A stretch of DNA of 64,000 nucleotides from Muribaculum sp. An289 (GTDB lineage: Bacteria; Bacteroidota; Bacteroidia; Bacteroidales; UBA932), in contig NZ_NFIV01000003.1 of NCBI RefSeq assembly GCF_002159555.1, positions 202,125 to 266,124 on the forward strand, written 5' to 3'. The position numbers were made by a program, and so were the translations under genes. Below the pieces are notes generated by a model. It had not been told where the DNA came from. It did no database searches and saw only the letters and a list, made by a program, of their open reading frames with translations. Shown piece after piece: positions 52,557-60,656 of this stretch (the stretch's first letter is position 1; every line of letters starts with the position of its first letter).

Positions 52557-52680
52557 AAATATAATTTGAATTGTGAAAATCCAAACGATGGCCATGTCCG
52601 GACATCAACCGGCTATGGCTATCGGTGTTTATCGGGCAATATGTGCCCTCGTGGAATGTCGCAAGTGGAATGTCGCCTTG

Positions 52681-54147
52681 CTACTTCAGAGTCATGCTTT
52701 TCCAGGCGGACTGCATTTCGGCGCTTGTCGCTATTACCGGAGTCTGTAGCTTTTCATTTGTGAGGAAGGCTTCCTTACGGACATTGTCTTTGAGGTATTC
52801 GGCGAGTTCCCCGTAATTTACCTGTCCCTTCGTTTCCTGAAGTTTTTTCAAAAGATAATACGTGAAAAGCCCGTGCGACTTGTCTTCAAACGGCATTGCC
52901 GTTTCGTCTCCGGAGGCAGCCGAGAAAACAACAGTGTGCCCTTCGAGTTTTTCCCGCTTTGCCTCACGCGCTATTCCGCGGGCTGCCACGAGCATAGAGC
53001 CTTCCCTGTCGGCTCCGCTGAAACATGCGTCCAGGAAATACGTTACGCTCGTCGCCTGCGATTGTGCCAATGCCTTGTACAACTTGTTAAGGCTGTAGCA
53101 GGTTTCGGTGTTCGTCCCTTTTCCGTCCGTAGGGACTATGTAGGCTTCGGCCGTTTTTTCATCGGGTATGCCGTGCCCGCAATAATACACTATGGCCTTT
53201 GCGTTTTCGAAGATGCTCATGGCCTGCACCATTTTGTCTACGCCTCCAGATATCACCCCGGCGGTCGCATCCTTGTACAGCCAGACCTGCCTTTCCGGGA
53301 TTCCCAGTGTCTTTATGCAATATTCCCTGAACACTTCGCCGTCGTGGAGGGCGTATTTTACATTGTCGACATACGAATAGTTTTCATTCGCTATGATTAG
53401 GACGAATGTGTTTTCCGCCTTTTGCGATGTTACCGGAATATTGATGTCCACATCGGATTTTTTTATTACGGCATTTTCCTTGGATTTTCCTGAAACGGCT
53501 CCCGGGCTGTCTGTCTCTATCTTTTGGGCTACGGCATCGGCAAGCAGTTCATAATCGAGGTTTTTGTCCCCGATGTTGGCCGGGTCGTGCAATGCTTCCG
53601 AAATATCGTCGTAGTCGAAAGATACGTCCCTCTTGAATTCGTCCATTATCTTCCGGCACAATTCTATGGTCTTGACCGAGACATCTTCTCCGTAATAAAA
53701 CCCGAGGGCGCTTTTCCCTGTTTGCGAATAATCGTATGTCCTGATGATGTCGCCGTTGAGGTTCTTTATCGTAAATGACAGCTCCAAATCTATCTTTCCG
53801 GTAGAAAAAGGCATGCCGAGCAAGTTGCCGATGAACAGAGTGCCTCCGGAAAGGATAGGGAACAGCAACCCTGATTTCAAGTGGAATTTTTCGCATTTGA
53901 CCTCTAAGGTGCCTAACGGGTTTTCACCCTCTTTCATTATGTTCCGCTCTACTTCGCTGTTGACTACATTGTTGATGAACTGGGCGTTGCCTCCCAATAC
54001 ATTGACATACGAATAATCATATTCCAGAGTCGGTATTTTATTCGGAATCGGGTCGTATTGTGCCTGTTCCATCCCGGCCTTGTAGGTCGAGCATGCGGTT
54101 GCCGCAGCACATAGTGCCAGACAGATTAAGATTATTTTATTTTTCAT
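52681..54147 (-). CDS. Caspase-family (C14-like) lipoprotein
   Basis: A 488-residue protein from ATG 54147 (MKNKIILICLALCAAATACS, lipobox with Cys19); a 9-residue longer start exists. Residues 25-240 are a distinct N-terminal domain (YDYSYVNVLGGNAQFINNVVN; IDLELSFTIKNLNGDIIRTYDYS), similar in outline to lipoprotein domains that assemble in the envelope. Residues 245-470 form a caspase fold: TFVLIIANENYSYVDNVKYALHDGE, YYCGHG with His325, and TYFLDACFSGADREG with Cys375, the complete His/Cys dyad. The acidic S1-pocket residues of metacaspases cannot be judged. It is the last gene of an operon with a DUF4384 protein and an LPP20-like protein. An exported caspase anchored to a membrane is unusual compared with cytosolic bacterial death effectors. 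Confidence 0.85.
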   Translation of the reverse strand: MKNKIILICLALCAAATACSTYKAGMEQAQYDPIPNKIPTLEYDYSYVNVLGGNAQFINNVVNSEVERNIMKEGENPLGTLEVKCEKFHLKSGLLFPILSGGTLFIGNLLGMPFSTGKIDLELSFTIKNLNGDIIRTYDYSQTGKSALGFYYGEDVSVKTIELCRKIMDEFKRDVSFDYDDISEALHDPANIGDKNLDYELLADAVAQKIETDSPGAVSGKSKENAVIKKSDVDINIPVTSQKAENTFVLIIANENYSYVDNVKYALHDGEVFREYCIKTLGIPERQVWLYKDATAGVISGGVDKMVQAMSIFENAKAIVYYCGHGIPDEKTAEAYIVPTDGKGTNTETCYSLNKLYKALAQSQATSVTYFLDACFSGADREGSMLVAARGIAREAKREKLEGHTVVFSAASGDETAMPFEDKSHGLFTYYLLKKLQETKGQVNYGELAEYLKDNVRKEAFLTNEKLQTPVIATSAEMQSAWKSMTLK

Positions 54148-54160
54148 GACGTTATGTTTT

Positions 54161-55024
54161 TCAATTGTTTTCATTTCTTATTTCAACGATTTTTCCCATT
54201 ATCTGCAAATCCGGGTCTCTCATCCTGTTGCGATACAGCCACTCGCTGAAATCATCGCTGCTGAGTTGCGGGACATATTCTCCGGTTTCCGTAATAGGCA
54301 TTATGAACCCGTTTTCGGAAAATATGATGACAAGCCTGTTGTGTTCCATGTCTCCTTTGCAGGTCAGTATCGTTTCTTCGTCATACGGGTAAAGCGGGTC
54401 TTCGGTGCAGAGCAGCCTGTAATCCGTGTTGCCCTTTATTTCCCTCGCTTTTCCGTTTCCGTTCTCATAAGGGACCAGGCAATAGGCGGTTCCGGCTTCG
54501 TCGTCGAGGAGGTATACGGACAGATAACCATTTACCGGAGACTTGAAGCCTATGGAAAAATGGTCGTTGTTTTTAAAGGTTTCGCTTTCGATGCCGTTGC
54601 GGAGTGTCTTCACGAGCAGGTCGAAATCGGCATTGTCGCGCCGGCGGGCTTTGCCGTACACGCTCGCTGTTATTATCAGTTGTCCGTCCTGATAACTGAT
54701 TTCGATTTTAGGCTCCTCGATGTCGGACAGCCATTCTCCTTTTACTTCGGTCATGCCGATGGAGCGGAACCCGGTCTGCGATTCTTCATTGTGCGAGGAT
54801 ATGGAGACTGTGTTTATTTGCGAGACCGATGTCCCGAACTCTTTGGCCAATGCTTCGAGCCGGGCCCTTTCGATTGCCGTGTTCCTGGCCTGTTCCATAG
54901 AGACGTTCTCAGGGACGAAATAAGTATATGTCCCCCTTATTTTCACGCTCTTGGGCGGCTGGGAGGCGTTTGCCCGGAAACATAACGAGAGCAGGCAGAC
55001 TGAAAGGATAATGAAGGTTTTCAT
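54161..55024 (-). CDS. Secreted DUF4384-containing protein
   Basis: A 287-residue exported protein (MKTFIILSVCLLSLCFRANA). Residues 25-135 hold an LPP20-like domain (YFVPENVSMEQARNTAIERARLEALAKEFG; the A-x-x-x-A-R-x-x-A-L pattern), and residues 150-225 a DUF4384 domain (FSIGFKSPVNGYLSVYLLDDEAGTAYCLVPY). DUF4384 often occurs next to, or fused with, caspase-like peptidases and serine/threonine kinases, so its presence beside the caspase gene is consistent with one system. It lies 13 bp after the LPP20-like gene and 13 bp before the caspase gene. The C-terminal 60 residues are specific to this protein. Confidence 0.75.
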   Translation of the reverse strand: MKTFIILSVCLLSLCFRANASQPPKSVKIRGTYTYFVPENVSMEQARNTAIERARLEALAKEFGTSVSQINTVSISSHNEESQTGFRSIGMTEVKGEWLSDIEEPKIEISYQDGQLIITASVYGKARRRDNADFDLLVKTLRNGIESETFKNNDHFSIGFKSPVNGYLSVYLLDDEAGTAYCLVPYENGNGKAREIKGNTDYRLLCTEDPLYPYDEETILTCKGDMEHNRLVIIFSENGFIMPITETGEYVPQLSSDDFSEWLYRNRMRDPDLQIMGKIVEIRNENN

Positions 55025-55037
55025 TTAAGAAAATCAA

Positions 55038-55721
55038 TCAGAAACCTAAAATGCCGTCAATCTGTTCGACAAGAGCGTCCGCCCTGTTTTCCATTTCTTC
55101 GCGCATGGCCTTTTTTGCATCGGCCTTTGCCATATCGGCGTTATAGAATATCATTACGCGCACTTCCTTGTTCTTGTCGGGCAGTTCCCGGTACAGTTCC
55201 AGAACGGTTATGGTCCTGCCGATATTCTGGGCTATTATGTTTTTCGCACCCATTACGCTTTCCGAGCCCGAAACCGCCTGCCCGGCTTCCAGCTGGTTGT
55301 TGGCTACGCGGCTTTCTATCAGGGCGCATATCTCGGTGGCGATATTGCCGGCCAGTTCTATTTTCGCGAGATTTACCGCCTGCATCCTTGCAGCATCATA
55401 GTTGCTTCCTGTCGATTGGCCTCCTCCGCTTATGTATTTTGGAAAACCTGTTTCGGCATCGAATTCATATTGCATCATATATACCTTGTCGAGCTGCCTT
55501 TCCATTGGAAGGGAACCGGGTGCGGCTTTCCATCCTTCCCTGGAATAGGCCTTCGCTTCCTTTCTCGCATCTTTGGATACTTTACGGGTCAATTGTTCCT
55601 TCGAATACTTCGATACGCTTTCGCGCTCTTTCATGAAAGCTTCGTAATCGCCAGACTGGGCGTAGGACAGCACTGTCATGGAAATGACCATTGCTGCGAG
55701 AGTGAAAAATTTTTTGAACAT
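55038..55721 (-). CDS. Secreted LPP20-like protein, first gene of the caspase operon
   Basis: A 227-residue exported protein (MFKKFFTLAAMVISMTVLSYAQ). A charged helix (EQLTRKVSKDARKEAKAYSREGWKAAPGSLPMERQLDKVYMM) precedes the core ARMQAVNLAKIELAGNIATEICALIESRVA...NIIAQNIGRTITVLELYRELPDKNKEVRVMIFYN, the LPP20/FlgP-like fold (A-x-x-x-A...L, then a beta strand with VRVMIFYNADMA). It shares plan and sequence motifs (KEAKA..EGWK, LDKVYMMQYE versus IEYYLLQYYALE) with the gene at 37382-37981. Together with the DUF4384 protein, which has the same type of domain, it may form an envelope complex with the caspase lipoprotein. Role unknown. Confidence 0.7.
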   Translation of the reverse strand: MFKKFFTLAAMVISMTVLSYAQSGDYEAFMKERESVSKYSKEQLTRKVSKDARKEAKAYSREGWKAAPGSLPMERQLDKVYMMQYEFDAETGFPKYISGGGQSTGSNYDAARMQAVNLAKIELAGNIATEICALIESRVANNQLEAGQAVSGSESVMGAKNIIAQNIGRTITVLELYRELPDKNKEVRVMIFYNADMAKADAKKAMREEMENRADALVEQIDGILGF

Positions 55722-55757
55722 AGCAGAAATTATTTATTGGTTAATATTCATGCGCCG

Positions 55758-55790
55758 TTGGAAAACATAAAAAAGTGTGAGTTATCTTTG
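55758..55790 (+). promoter_or_regulatory. Predicted promoter of a second candidate RNA
   Basis: TTG at 55758-55760, 22 bases, TATCTTTG at 55783-55790 followed by C. It points right, away from the caspase operon. Confidence 0.55.
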
Positions 55791-55794
55791 CTGC

Positions 55795-55904
55795 AACCTA
55801 AGGCCTACCACAGCCTACACCGCGTACAAGAATACTCACACTTAGCGCATGAGTATTTACTTATTGTCGATGCGGTGTTTTCTTAATTGTGGTAGTTTAA
55901 GGTT
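55795..55904 (+). ncRNA. Candidate structured RNA (about 110 nt nested stem)
   Basis: Beginning right after the promoter, four nested pairings are seen: AACCT (55795-55799) with AGGTT (55900-55904), TACCACA (55806-55812) with TGTGGTA (55888-55894), ACACCGC (55817-55823) with GCGGTGT (55872-55878), and AATACTCA (55831-55838) with TGAGTATT (55850-55857) around an 11-base loop. No conserved open frame. The fold ends close to where a ~110-nt RNA would stop, but there is no U-tract. The class is unknown; a 6S-like or trans-acting small RNA is possible. The rest of the gap 55905-56064 holds only a short AGGAGG/CCTCCT inverted repeat near 55976. Confidence 0.45.
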
Positions 55905-56064
55905 ACACTCTCAACAGTAAATACCTTTAATATGTCTTACTATGTCATGTCCGTTACATATCGTCCGTCTTTTTCAGGAGGCCACCCTCCTCAATGTTAA
56001 ACCATATTTGTCACAAATATATGCATATTTTTGAAACCGCAGGCAAAAACTTTCCCGCTACCTC

Positions 56065-58443
56065 TCATTCCGTCCCGATTCCTTTGACCGGGTTTGCGGT
56101 TGCGGCCCTCCAGCTCTGTACCGAAACGGAACCCAAAGCGATGACGGCGACTATGGCTCCGGCGGCAATGAAGATCCACCACCAGATGTGGATTTTATAT
56201 GAAAAATGTTCCAGCCAGCGGTGCAGGACGAGCCACGATACGGGGATTGAAACGATAAAGGCGACGGCTATATACCGTATCAAATCCAGATTGAGCATTC
56301 TGACAATGCCGGGCACACTCGCTCCCTGCACTTTCCGGATGGCTATCTCGCGGGTTCTCCTCTTTATGATGAAAGCCATGAAAATAATGAGTCCGAGGTC
56401 GGCAAGTACCAGGCACAATATGGAAAACAGCCTGGTCAGCCGCCTTGCATTCATCTCGTTCCTGTATTGTCCGCTGAAAATGTCGCTCATGAGGGTATAA
56501 TCCGGTTCGCGCTGCGGGTTTACCCCGGCCCACACCTTGTTGAAAACTTCCAGCCCGTCTTCCGAACATTCCGGAGCCATGCGGATCATGATGCAGGACT
56601 GGAAAAGGTTGCGTTGCATTATCAGCAGCGGAACGGAATCCTCGAAAACTCCGGTGTAATTGAAATCCTCGCACACTCCGACAATCGTTCCTTTGCGTAT
56701 GTAGTCGATAGTCCCCTGGCTTATGCCGAGAGTCTTTCCGAGCGCTTGCCGAGGGTCGGAGAACCCCAAGGCCCTCATGGCCTTTTCATTGATGATATAT
56801 TCTTCGGTGCGGTCGCTGAATGAGTTCCCCGCGATGCGGTCGTGCAGCAGGCCGTTTTCTGTCTGATAATCCATGTCCATAGGCGAGAACCCGTTGCCCC
56901 CGATCATGCGGATGCCGAAAAATTCCATGAAGTCCTCACCGACAAGGAGCAAGGGGAGCTTTACCGGATAGCCTGAACCTTCGGCCGTTACCTGCGCACC
57001 GTCCCTTATGGCATCCCCCGGAATCTGGAACGCCGAAGTGACGGCTTCTATTTCCGGATGTTTCAGCAGGCTCTCCTTCAGAAGGGCGTAATTTTCCATG
57101 ACCTGGTCATCCTGCCATTTCAGGACAATGGTGTTTTTGTCCGCCCCTCCCGACTGTGTCTTTTCGATGAGTCCCATCTGCATTCCGATTCCTGATGCGA
57201 CCGTGATTACCGTAATCACAATGAAAAACTGGACGGAAACCATCCATCGCACGTTGGAATAGGAGAAGCGCATCTGTTCCAGGACTTCCCCGGTGTTTGA
57301 AAAACGGGTGCGGAGAGTGTCTTTGAGGGCAGGCAGGAGCGAAACCGTCACGATGGCCGCGAGGAATGCAATGCAGATGATTGCTGCCGCCACCGGAGGG
57401 ATTTTCAGCGGTATTAGCCCGTAATGTGCCGCAAGATGTGCCAGACACAGGCCGGCCGCCGTCGATATGGTCCCTGTGACGAACGCAATCCGTGCTTCGT
57501 TTGCGAGCACTGCCGATACCGGTGCGCCGTGCAGCCTCATGATATAGTAGAAGCGGCGGTTGTATGAAAATACGATGCAGCCGTTGAGCCAGAGATTGAA
57601 AAGAACTACTATCGCAAGCACCATGTTTGCGCCTCCGATGAGCCACAGGAACGTGGCATTCCCGTTCACCTCCATTTCACGCAGATTGTGGCTGTGGAGA
57701 TGGATGTCGGTCAATGGAGTCAGTATGGCTTTCGGAACAGTGCCCTGAGGGTATATTCCGGCCTCGTTCCACAGGGAGGATATCTTGCCGGCAAGCTCCC
57801 GGAGATCCGTACCTTCCTTGACCAGGACATATACGTATGCGAAAACATCGCCCAAACCTTCTGAACTGTAAATGATTGCATCAGGATGAAAATGCGAGGT
57901 CCCGGGAAAATCCTCGAAAATCCCGGTAATGAAAGTGTCGGTCCTGAGTTTTCTCGAATCCGTCCTGACGGGGGACATGAGTACGTCGCGGCCGCTTTCT
58001 CCTTTGAGTTTCGAAGCAAAACTTTCACTGACCATTATCTGTTCCGAGCCGGGGATTCCGTCCGCGCTTTCGAGCATCCGGACATCGAATATTCTGAAAA
58101 AACCGCTGTCCACGGCAAAAACATCCGGTGCGGTCACGAGCCTGCCCCCGTAATCGAATCCGCAGGACTGTATGTGGAAAACCGATGCGGTCTCTTCGAT
58201 TTCGGGAATCTCTTTTAGCAGCATGACGGGAATTTCGCCCCAGATACGTCCGTCGACGGGTTCGTCCTGAAAACCTATCGAGAGTCTTGCCGTCCTTTCG
58301 GATTCGGTGTTGTGCCTGTCATAATTCAGCTCCCTGTGCAGGTATCCTGCCGACAGCAGGAGGGAGGCGGTCACAATAGAAAGCCCGGCGGCATTTATGA
58401 AGTGAAGTGAGATGTTTCTGCGTATTATCCTGAAAACGTTCAT
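56065..58443 (-). CDS. FtsX-type ABC transporter permease (second copy in the window)
   Basis: A 792-residue inner-membrane permease with one N-terminal helix (FINAAGLSIVTASLLLSAGYL), a MacB_PCD-like periplasmic domain, a first FtsX domain near residues 270-380 (GGANMVLAIVVLFNLWLNG; FYYIMRLHGAPVSAVLANEARIA), a helix near 410, a second periplasmic domain and a second FtsX domain at 670-785 (FMAFIIKRRTREIAIRKVQGASVPGIVRML). Ends in SWRAATANPVKGI. It shares only the family plan with the permease at 13117. No ATPase gene is adjacent. It lies 35 bp after the GH20 hexosaminidase gene on the same strand and may share its transcript. Confidence 0.88.
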   Translation of the reverse strand: MNVFRIIRRNISLHFINAAGLSIVTASLLLSAGYLHRELNYDRHNTESERTARLSIGFQDEPVDGRIWGEIPVMLLKEIPEIEETASVFHIQSCGFDYGGRLVTAPDVFAVDSGFFRIFDVRMLESADGIPGSEQIMVSESFASKLKGESGRDVLMSPVRTDSRKLRTDTFITGIFEDFPGTSHFHPDAIIYSSEGLGDVFAYVYVLVKEGTDLRELAGKISSLWNEAGIYPQGTVPKAILTPLTDIHLHSHNLREMEVNGNATFLWLIGGANMVLAIVVLFNLWLNGCIVFSYNRRFYYIMRLHGAPVSAVLANEARIAFVTGTISTAAGLCLAHLAAHYGLIPLKIPPVAAAIICIAFLAAIVTVSLLPALKDTLRTRFSNTGEVLEQMRFSYSNVRWMVSVQFFIVITVITVASGIGMQMGLIEKTQSGGADKNTIVLKWQDDQVMENYALLKESLLKHPEIEAVTSAFQIPGDAIRDGAQVTAEGSGYPVKLPLLLVGEDFMEFFGIRMIGGNGFSPMDMDYQTENGLLHDRIAGNSFSDRTEEYIINEKAMRALGFSDPRQALGKTLGISQGTIDYIRKGTIVGVCEDFNYTGVFEDSVPLLIMQRNLFQSCIMIRMAPECSEDGLEVFNKVWAGVNPQREPDYTLMSDIFSGQYRNEMNARRLTRLFSILCLVLADLGLIIFMAFIIKRRTREIAIRKVQGASVPGIVRMLNLDLIRYIAVAFIVSIPVSWLVLHRWLEHFSYKIHIWWWIFIAAGAIVAVIALGSVSVQSWRAATANPVKGIGTE

Positions 58444-58460
58444 TTTATTTCTTTCCCGGA

Positions 58461-58494
58461 TTTATTCCGTCATATAATTTATTCCGTCGTATAA
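58461..58494 (-). repeat. Two tandem copies of a 17-bp unit at the end of the GH20 gene
   Basis: TTTATTCCGTCATATAA (58461-58477) and TTTATTCCGTCGTATAA (58478-58494), one change. The second holds the last codons and stop of GH20 (YTTE, TAA). The first, read on the minus strand, contains ATG ACG GAA TAA, a three-codon frame between GH20 and the FtsX ATG at 58443. Confidence 0.85.
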
Positions 58495-60461
58495 TTGAAT
58501 ACTTCGAAATCCGTAATCCTGCTGTCGAAATCACCGGCCTTTCCGAGAGGGAAAACGAGGGTAGGTACGTAGTACATCACGCTTTTCCCTCCGTCGTGCC
58601 AGCGTTTTTCGACTTCAAGGCGGTCTATCGTCTTGCCGTTTACAATCAAGGTGGTGGAACGGCAGTCTCCCTTGACTGTTATTTCTGCCTTTTCGCCTTC
58701 GTGTACGCGGTAACGGAAAGTATTGAGGTAACCGTCTCTTGCAAAACCAAGCATTCCGCTTATTGGGTCGGAGAGGTAGAATACGGCATTGTCGGAACGG
58801 AACAGCTCTGTTCCGGGTGTTTCATGCCCTCCCTCGATGGTGAAATTTACCGTATAGTCATAACCTATTTCCCCGTACGGCATCTTCTGCCCGCTGCTTA
58901 CTTCGTCCATGGCGAGAACGCAGGACCGCGGGGCCCCGATACGTCCGTTCTCATTAATTCCCGGTGCTTCCCTTACATCCCTCCTTGCCATATCGAATTC
59001 GTCATAGGTCAGCGTGACGTTTTCACCGCTCCACATCTTTGCGGAAAGTGTCTGCATTGCCGTAAACAGCCTGTAATGTATGTCTTTCACGGAGATTCCG
59101 TTCCCTGCATGGTCGTTCCATACGGCGAACATTCCCCCGGCAATGGCGGGGTCGCTTTCCTCGAAGACGGTTTCGCCGACATGGGCCGGAGTCCAGGATT
59201 CATACAGGAACCTTTCGTTCAGGAAATCGTAATAATATCCTGCCGCCGGGACGATGTATACGTATCCGTCCGGGATGCTTATCAGCCTGTAGCCCTGCCT
59301 GACCATCTCTTCCGGATCGGCGTAGCCGTTGTACCAGGCATTCATGAGCACATTTTCCGATTTTACCGGAGTTTTCCCGTCCGCATGCGTAAGCGCTCCC
59401 CAGATTACGGCCTGTTTTCCGTAACTTTCCACCAACCTGATATAATGGTCGGTGAATTCCCTGAATTTTTCTACAACAGATGAATCCCTGTTCGAATATT
59501 CGTCTGTCCCGATATGGACTTTCGGCCCTGTGAATACGGGATCGTCACCTCCCAAATATTCGGTGAAAAGCGAGTCGAGGAAGGAGTAGGTCGCGGGACT
59601 GAACAGGTCGAGATGGTCCATACCGTACTCCTCGCTGCCGGTCTCCGGGCGGTATCTTGTAAGTGCGAGCGAATGTGCGGGTACGTCTATCTCCGGGATT
59701 ATTTCCACAAACATCCCCGAAGCTTCATTCTGAAAATTCCGGAATTCTTCCTTGCCGTAGCTACCGTCCCTTGCGGTCAGTCCGGGAAAATACTCGCTTT
59801 CAAGTCTGAATGCGGCGTATGTCTTGTCCCAGTCCTGACCGAAATACTGCTTGAATCCGTTGTCGTTCAGATGTATCTGGAGGGTGTTTATCTTGTAGTA
59901 CGCCATAATCCGGACGAGTTTTTTCAGATAACCCATAGGGATGTATTTTCTTCCGCAATCCATCATGAATCCCCTAATCCCGTAGTCCGGCCAGTCGGTA
60001 ATCCTGCCTGCCGGAAGGCTTTTGCCCGAACTGTTGTCGGCCATCTGGAGCAATGTCCTTGTGGCCCAGAAGATTCCTGCCGGGGACGGGGCCGTTACGG
60101 TTACTGTTTCGGTGGAGATATCTATGCTGTAGCCTTCTTGCCCGTAATGTTCCTCTCCGGGGCCTGTGCCTTTGTCCGTCATGAAGATTATGTCCCCCTT
60201 TCCGGCCGTTATTTTAAGCCTGTGGCCGAACATTGCCTCCCAGTCTTCTGAAAAATTTTCGGCTATTTTCAGGAGTTCCGGATCTTCCGACGGAACGGAG
60301 ATTGCGAGCTTCCGGTCTGTTTCAAAATTTCCTTCGCCGGCAGTCCATGACTTCAGTTCCGGTATGACGAACGGTTTTACGCCGTTGGAGGATGGTGCGG
60401 CAGCGGCGTACGGGATGGCGAGCGACAGAAGACAGAAGGCACTGAGCAGCAGATACTTCAT
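58479..60461 (-). CDS. GH20 beta-N-acetylhexosaminidase
   Basis: A 660-residue exported glycosidase from ATG 60461 (MKYLLLSAFCLLSLAIPYAAAA). There is an N-terminal GH20b domain (residues 25-155; GEEHYGQEGYSIDISTETVTVTAPSPAGIFWATRTLLQM), then the catalytic barrel (RGFMMDCGRKYIPMGYLKKLVRIMAYYKINTLQIHLND) with the Asp-Glu catalytic pair in HIGTDEYSNRD near residue 320. A C-terminal part with a beta-sandwich of the LamG/concanavalin type follows (TTLIVNGKTIDRLEVEKRW). It removes terminal N-acetylglucosamine or -galactosamine from host glycans, mucin or peptidoglycan fragments by substrate-assisted catalysis. No polysaccharide-utilisation SusC/D pair adjoins it. It starts an operon with an FtsX permease. 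Confidence 0.9.
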   Translation of the reverse strand: MKYLLLSAFCLLSLAIPYAAAAPSSNGVKPFVIPELKSWTAGEGNFETDRKLAISVPSEDPELLKIAENFSEDWEAMFGHRLKITAGKGDIIFMTDKGTGPGEEHYGQEGYSIDISTETVTVTAPSPAGIFWATRTLLQMADNSSGKSLPAGRITDWPDYGIRGFMMDCGRKYIPMGYLKKLVRIMAYYKINTLQIHLNDNGFKQYFGQDWDKTYAAFRLESEYFPGLTARDGSYGKEEFRNFQNEASGMFVEIIPEIDVPAHSLALTRYRPETGSEEYGMDHLDLFSPATYSFLDSLFTEYLGGDDPVFTGPKVHIGTDEYSNRDSSVVEKFREFTDHYIRLVESYGKQAVIWGALTHADGKTPVKSENVLMNAWYNGYADPEEMVRQGYRLISIPDGYVYIVPAAGYYYDFLNERFLYESWTPAHVGETVFEESDPAIAGGMFAVWNDHAGNGISVKDIHYRLFTAMQTLSAKMWSGENVTLTYDEFDMARRDVREAPGINENGRIGAPRSCVLAMDEVSSGQKMPYGEIGYDYTVNFTIEGGHETPGTELFRSDNAVFYLSDPISGMLGFARDGYLNTFRYRVHEGEKAEITVKGDCRSTTLIVNGKTIDRLEVEKRWHDGGKSVMYYVPTLVFPLGKAGDFDSRITDFEVFNYTTE

Positions 60462-60616
60462 TGTCTGGTGGGTTTTAACGGATTTGTCAGTGTAATTTAT
60501 TATCATTCAGTGTTATTAGTATCATAATTTCCGTAAAGTTAAGTTAAATTCCGGAAAATTTCCGATATGTAATTTTATTGTAACAATTTTCTTTCGTGCA
60601 ATTGGCTTTTTATCCA

Positions 60617-60624
60617 TATTTTTG
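60617..60624 (+). promoter_or_regulatory. -7 element for the porin gene
   Basis: TATTTTTG followed by C, 32 bases before the porin ATG. The -33 position (60592-60596, TTTCG) is only a weak match. Confidence 0.5.
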
Positions 60625-60656
60625 CGGGAAATCTCATTTTGTAAATTTTTCTGCCA

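Noticed and set aside
55960..55990. AGGAGG/CCTCCT inverted repeat as a terminator for the candidate RNA.
   Set aside because: Only 6 bp, no U-tract on either side.
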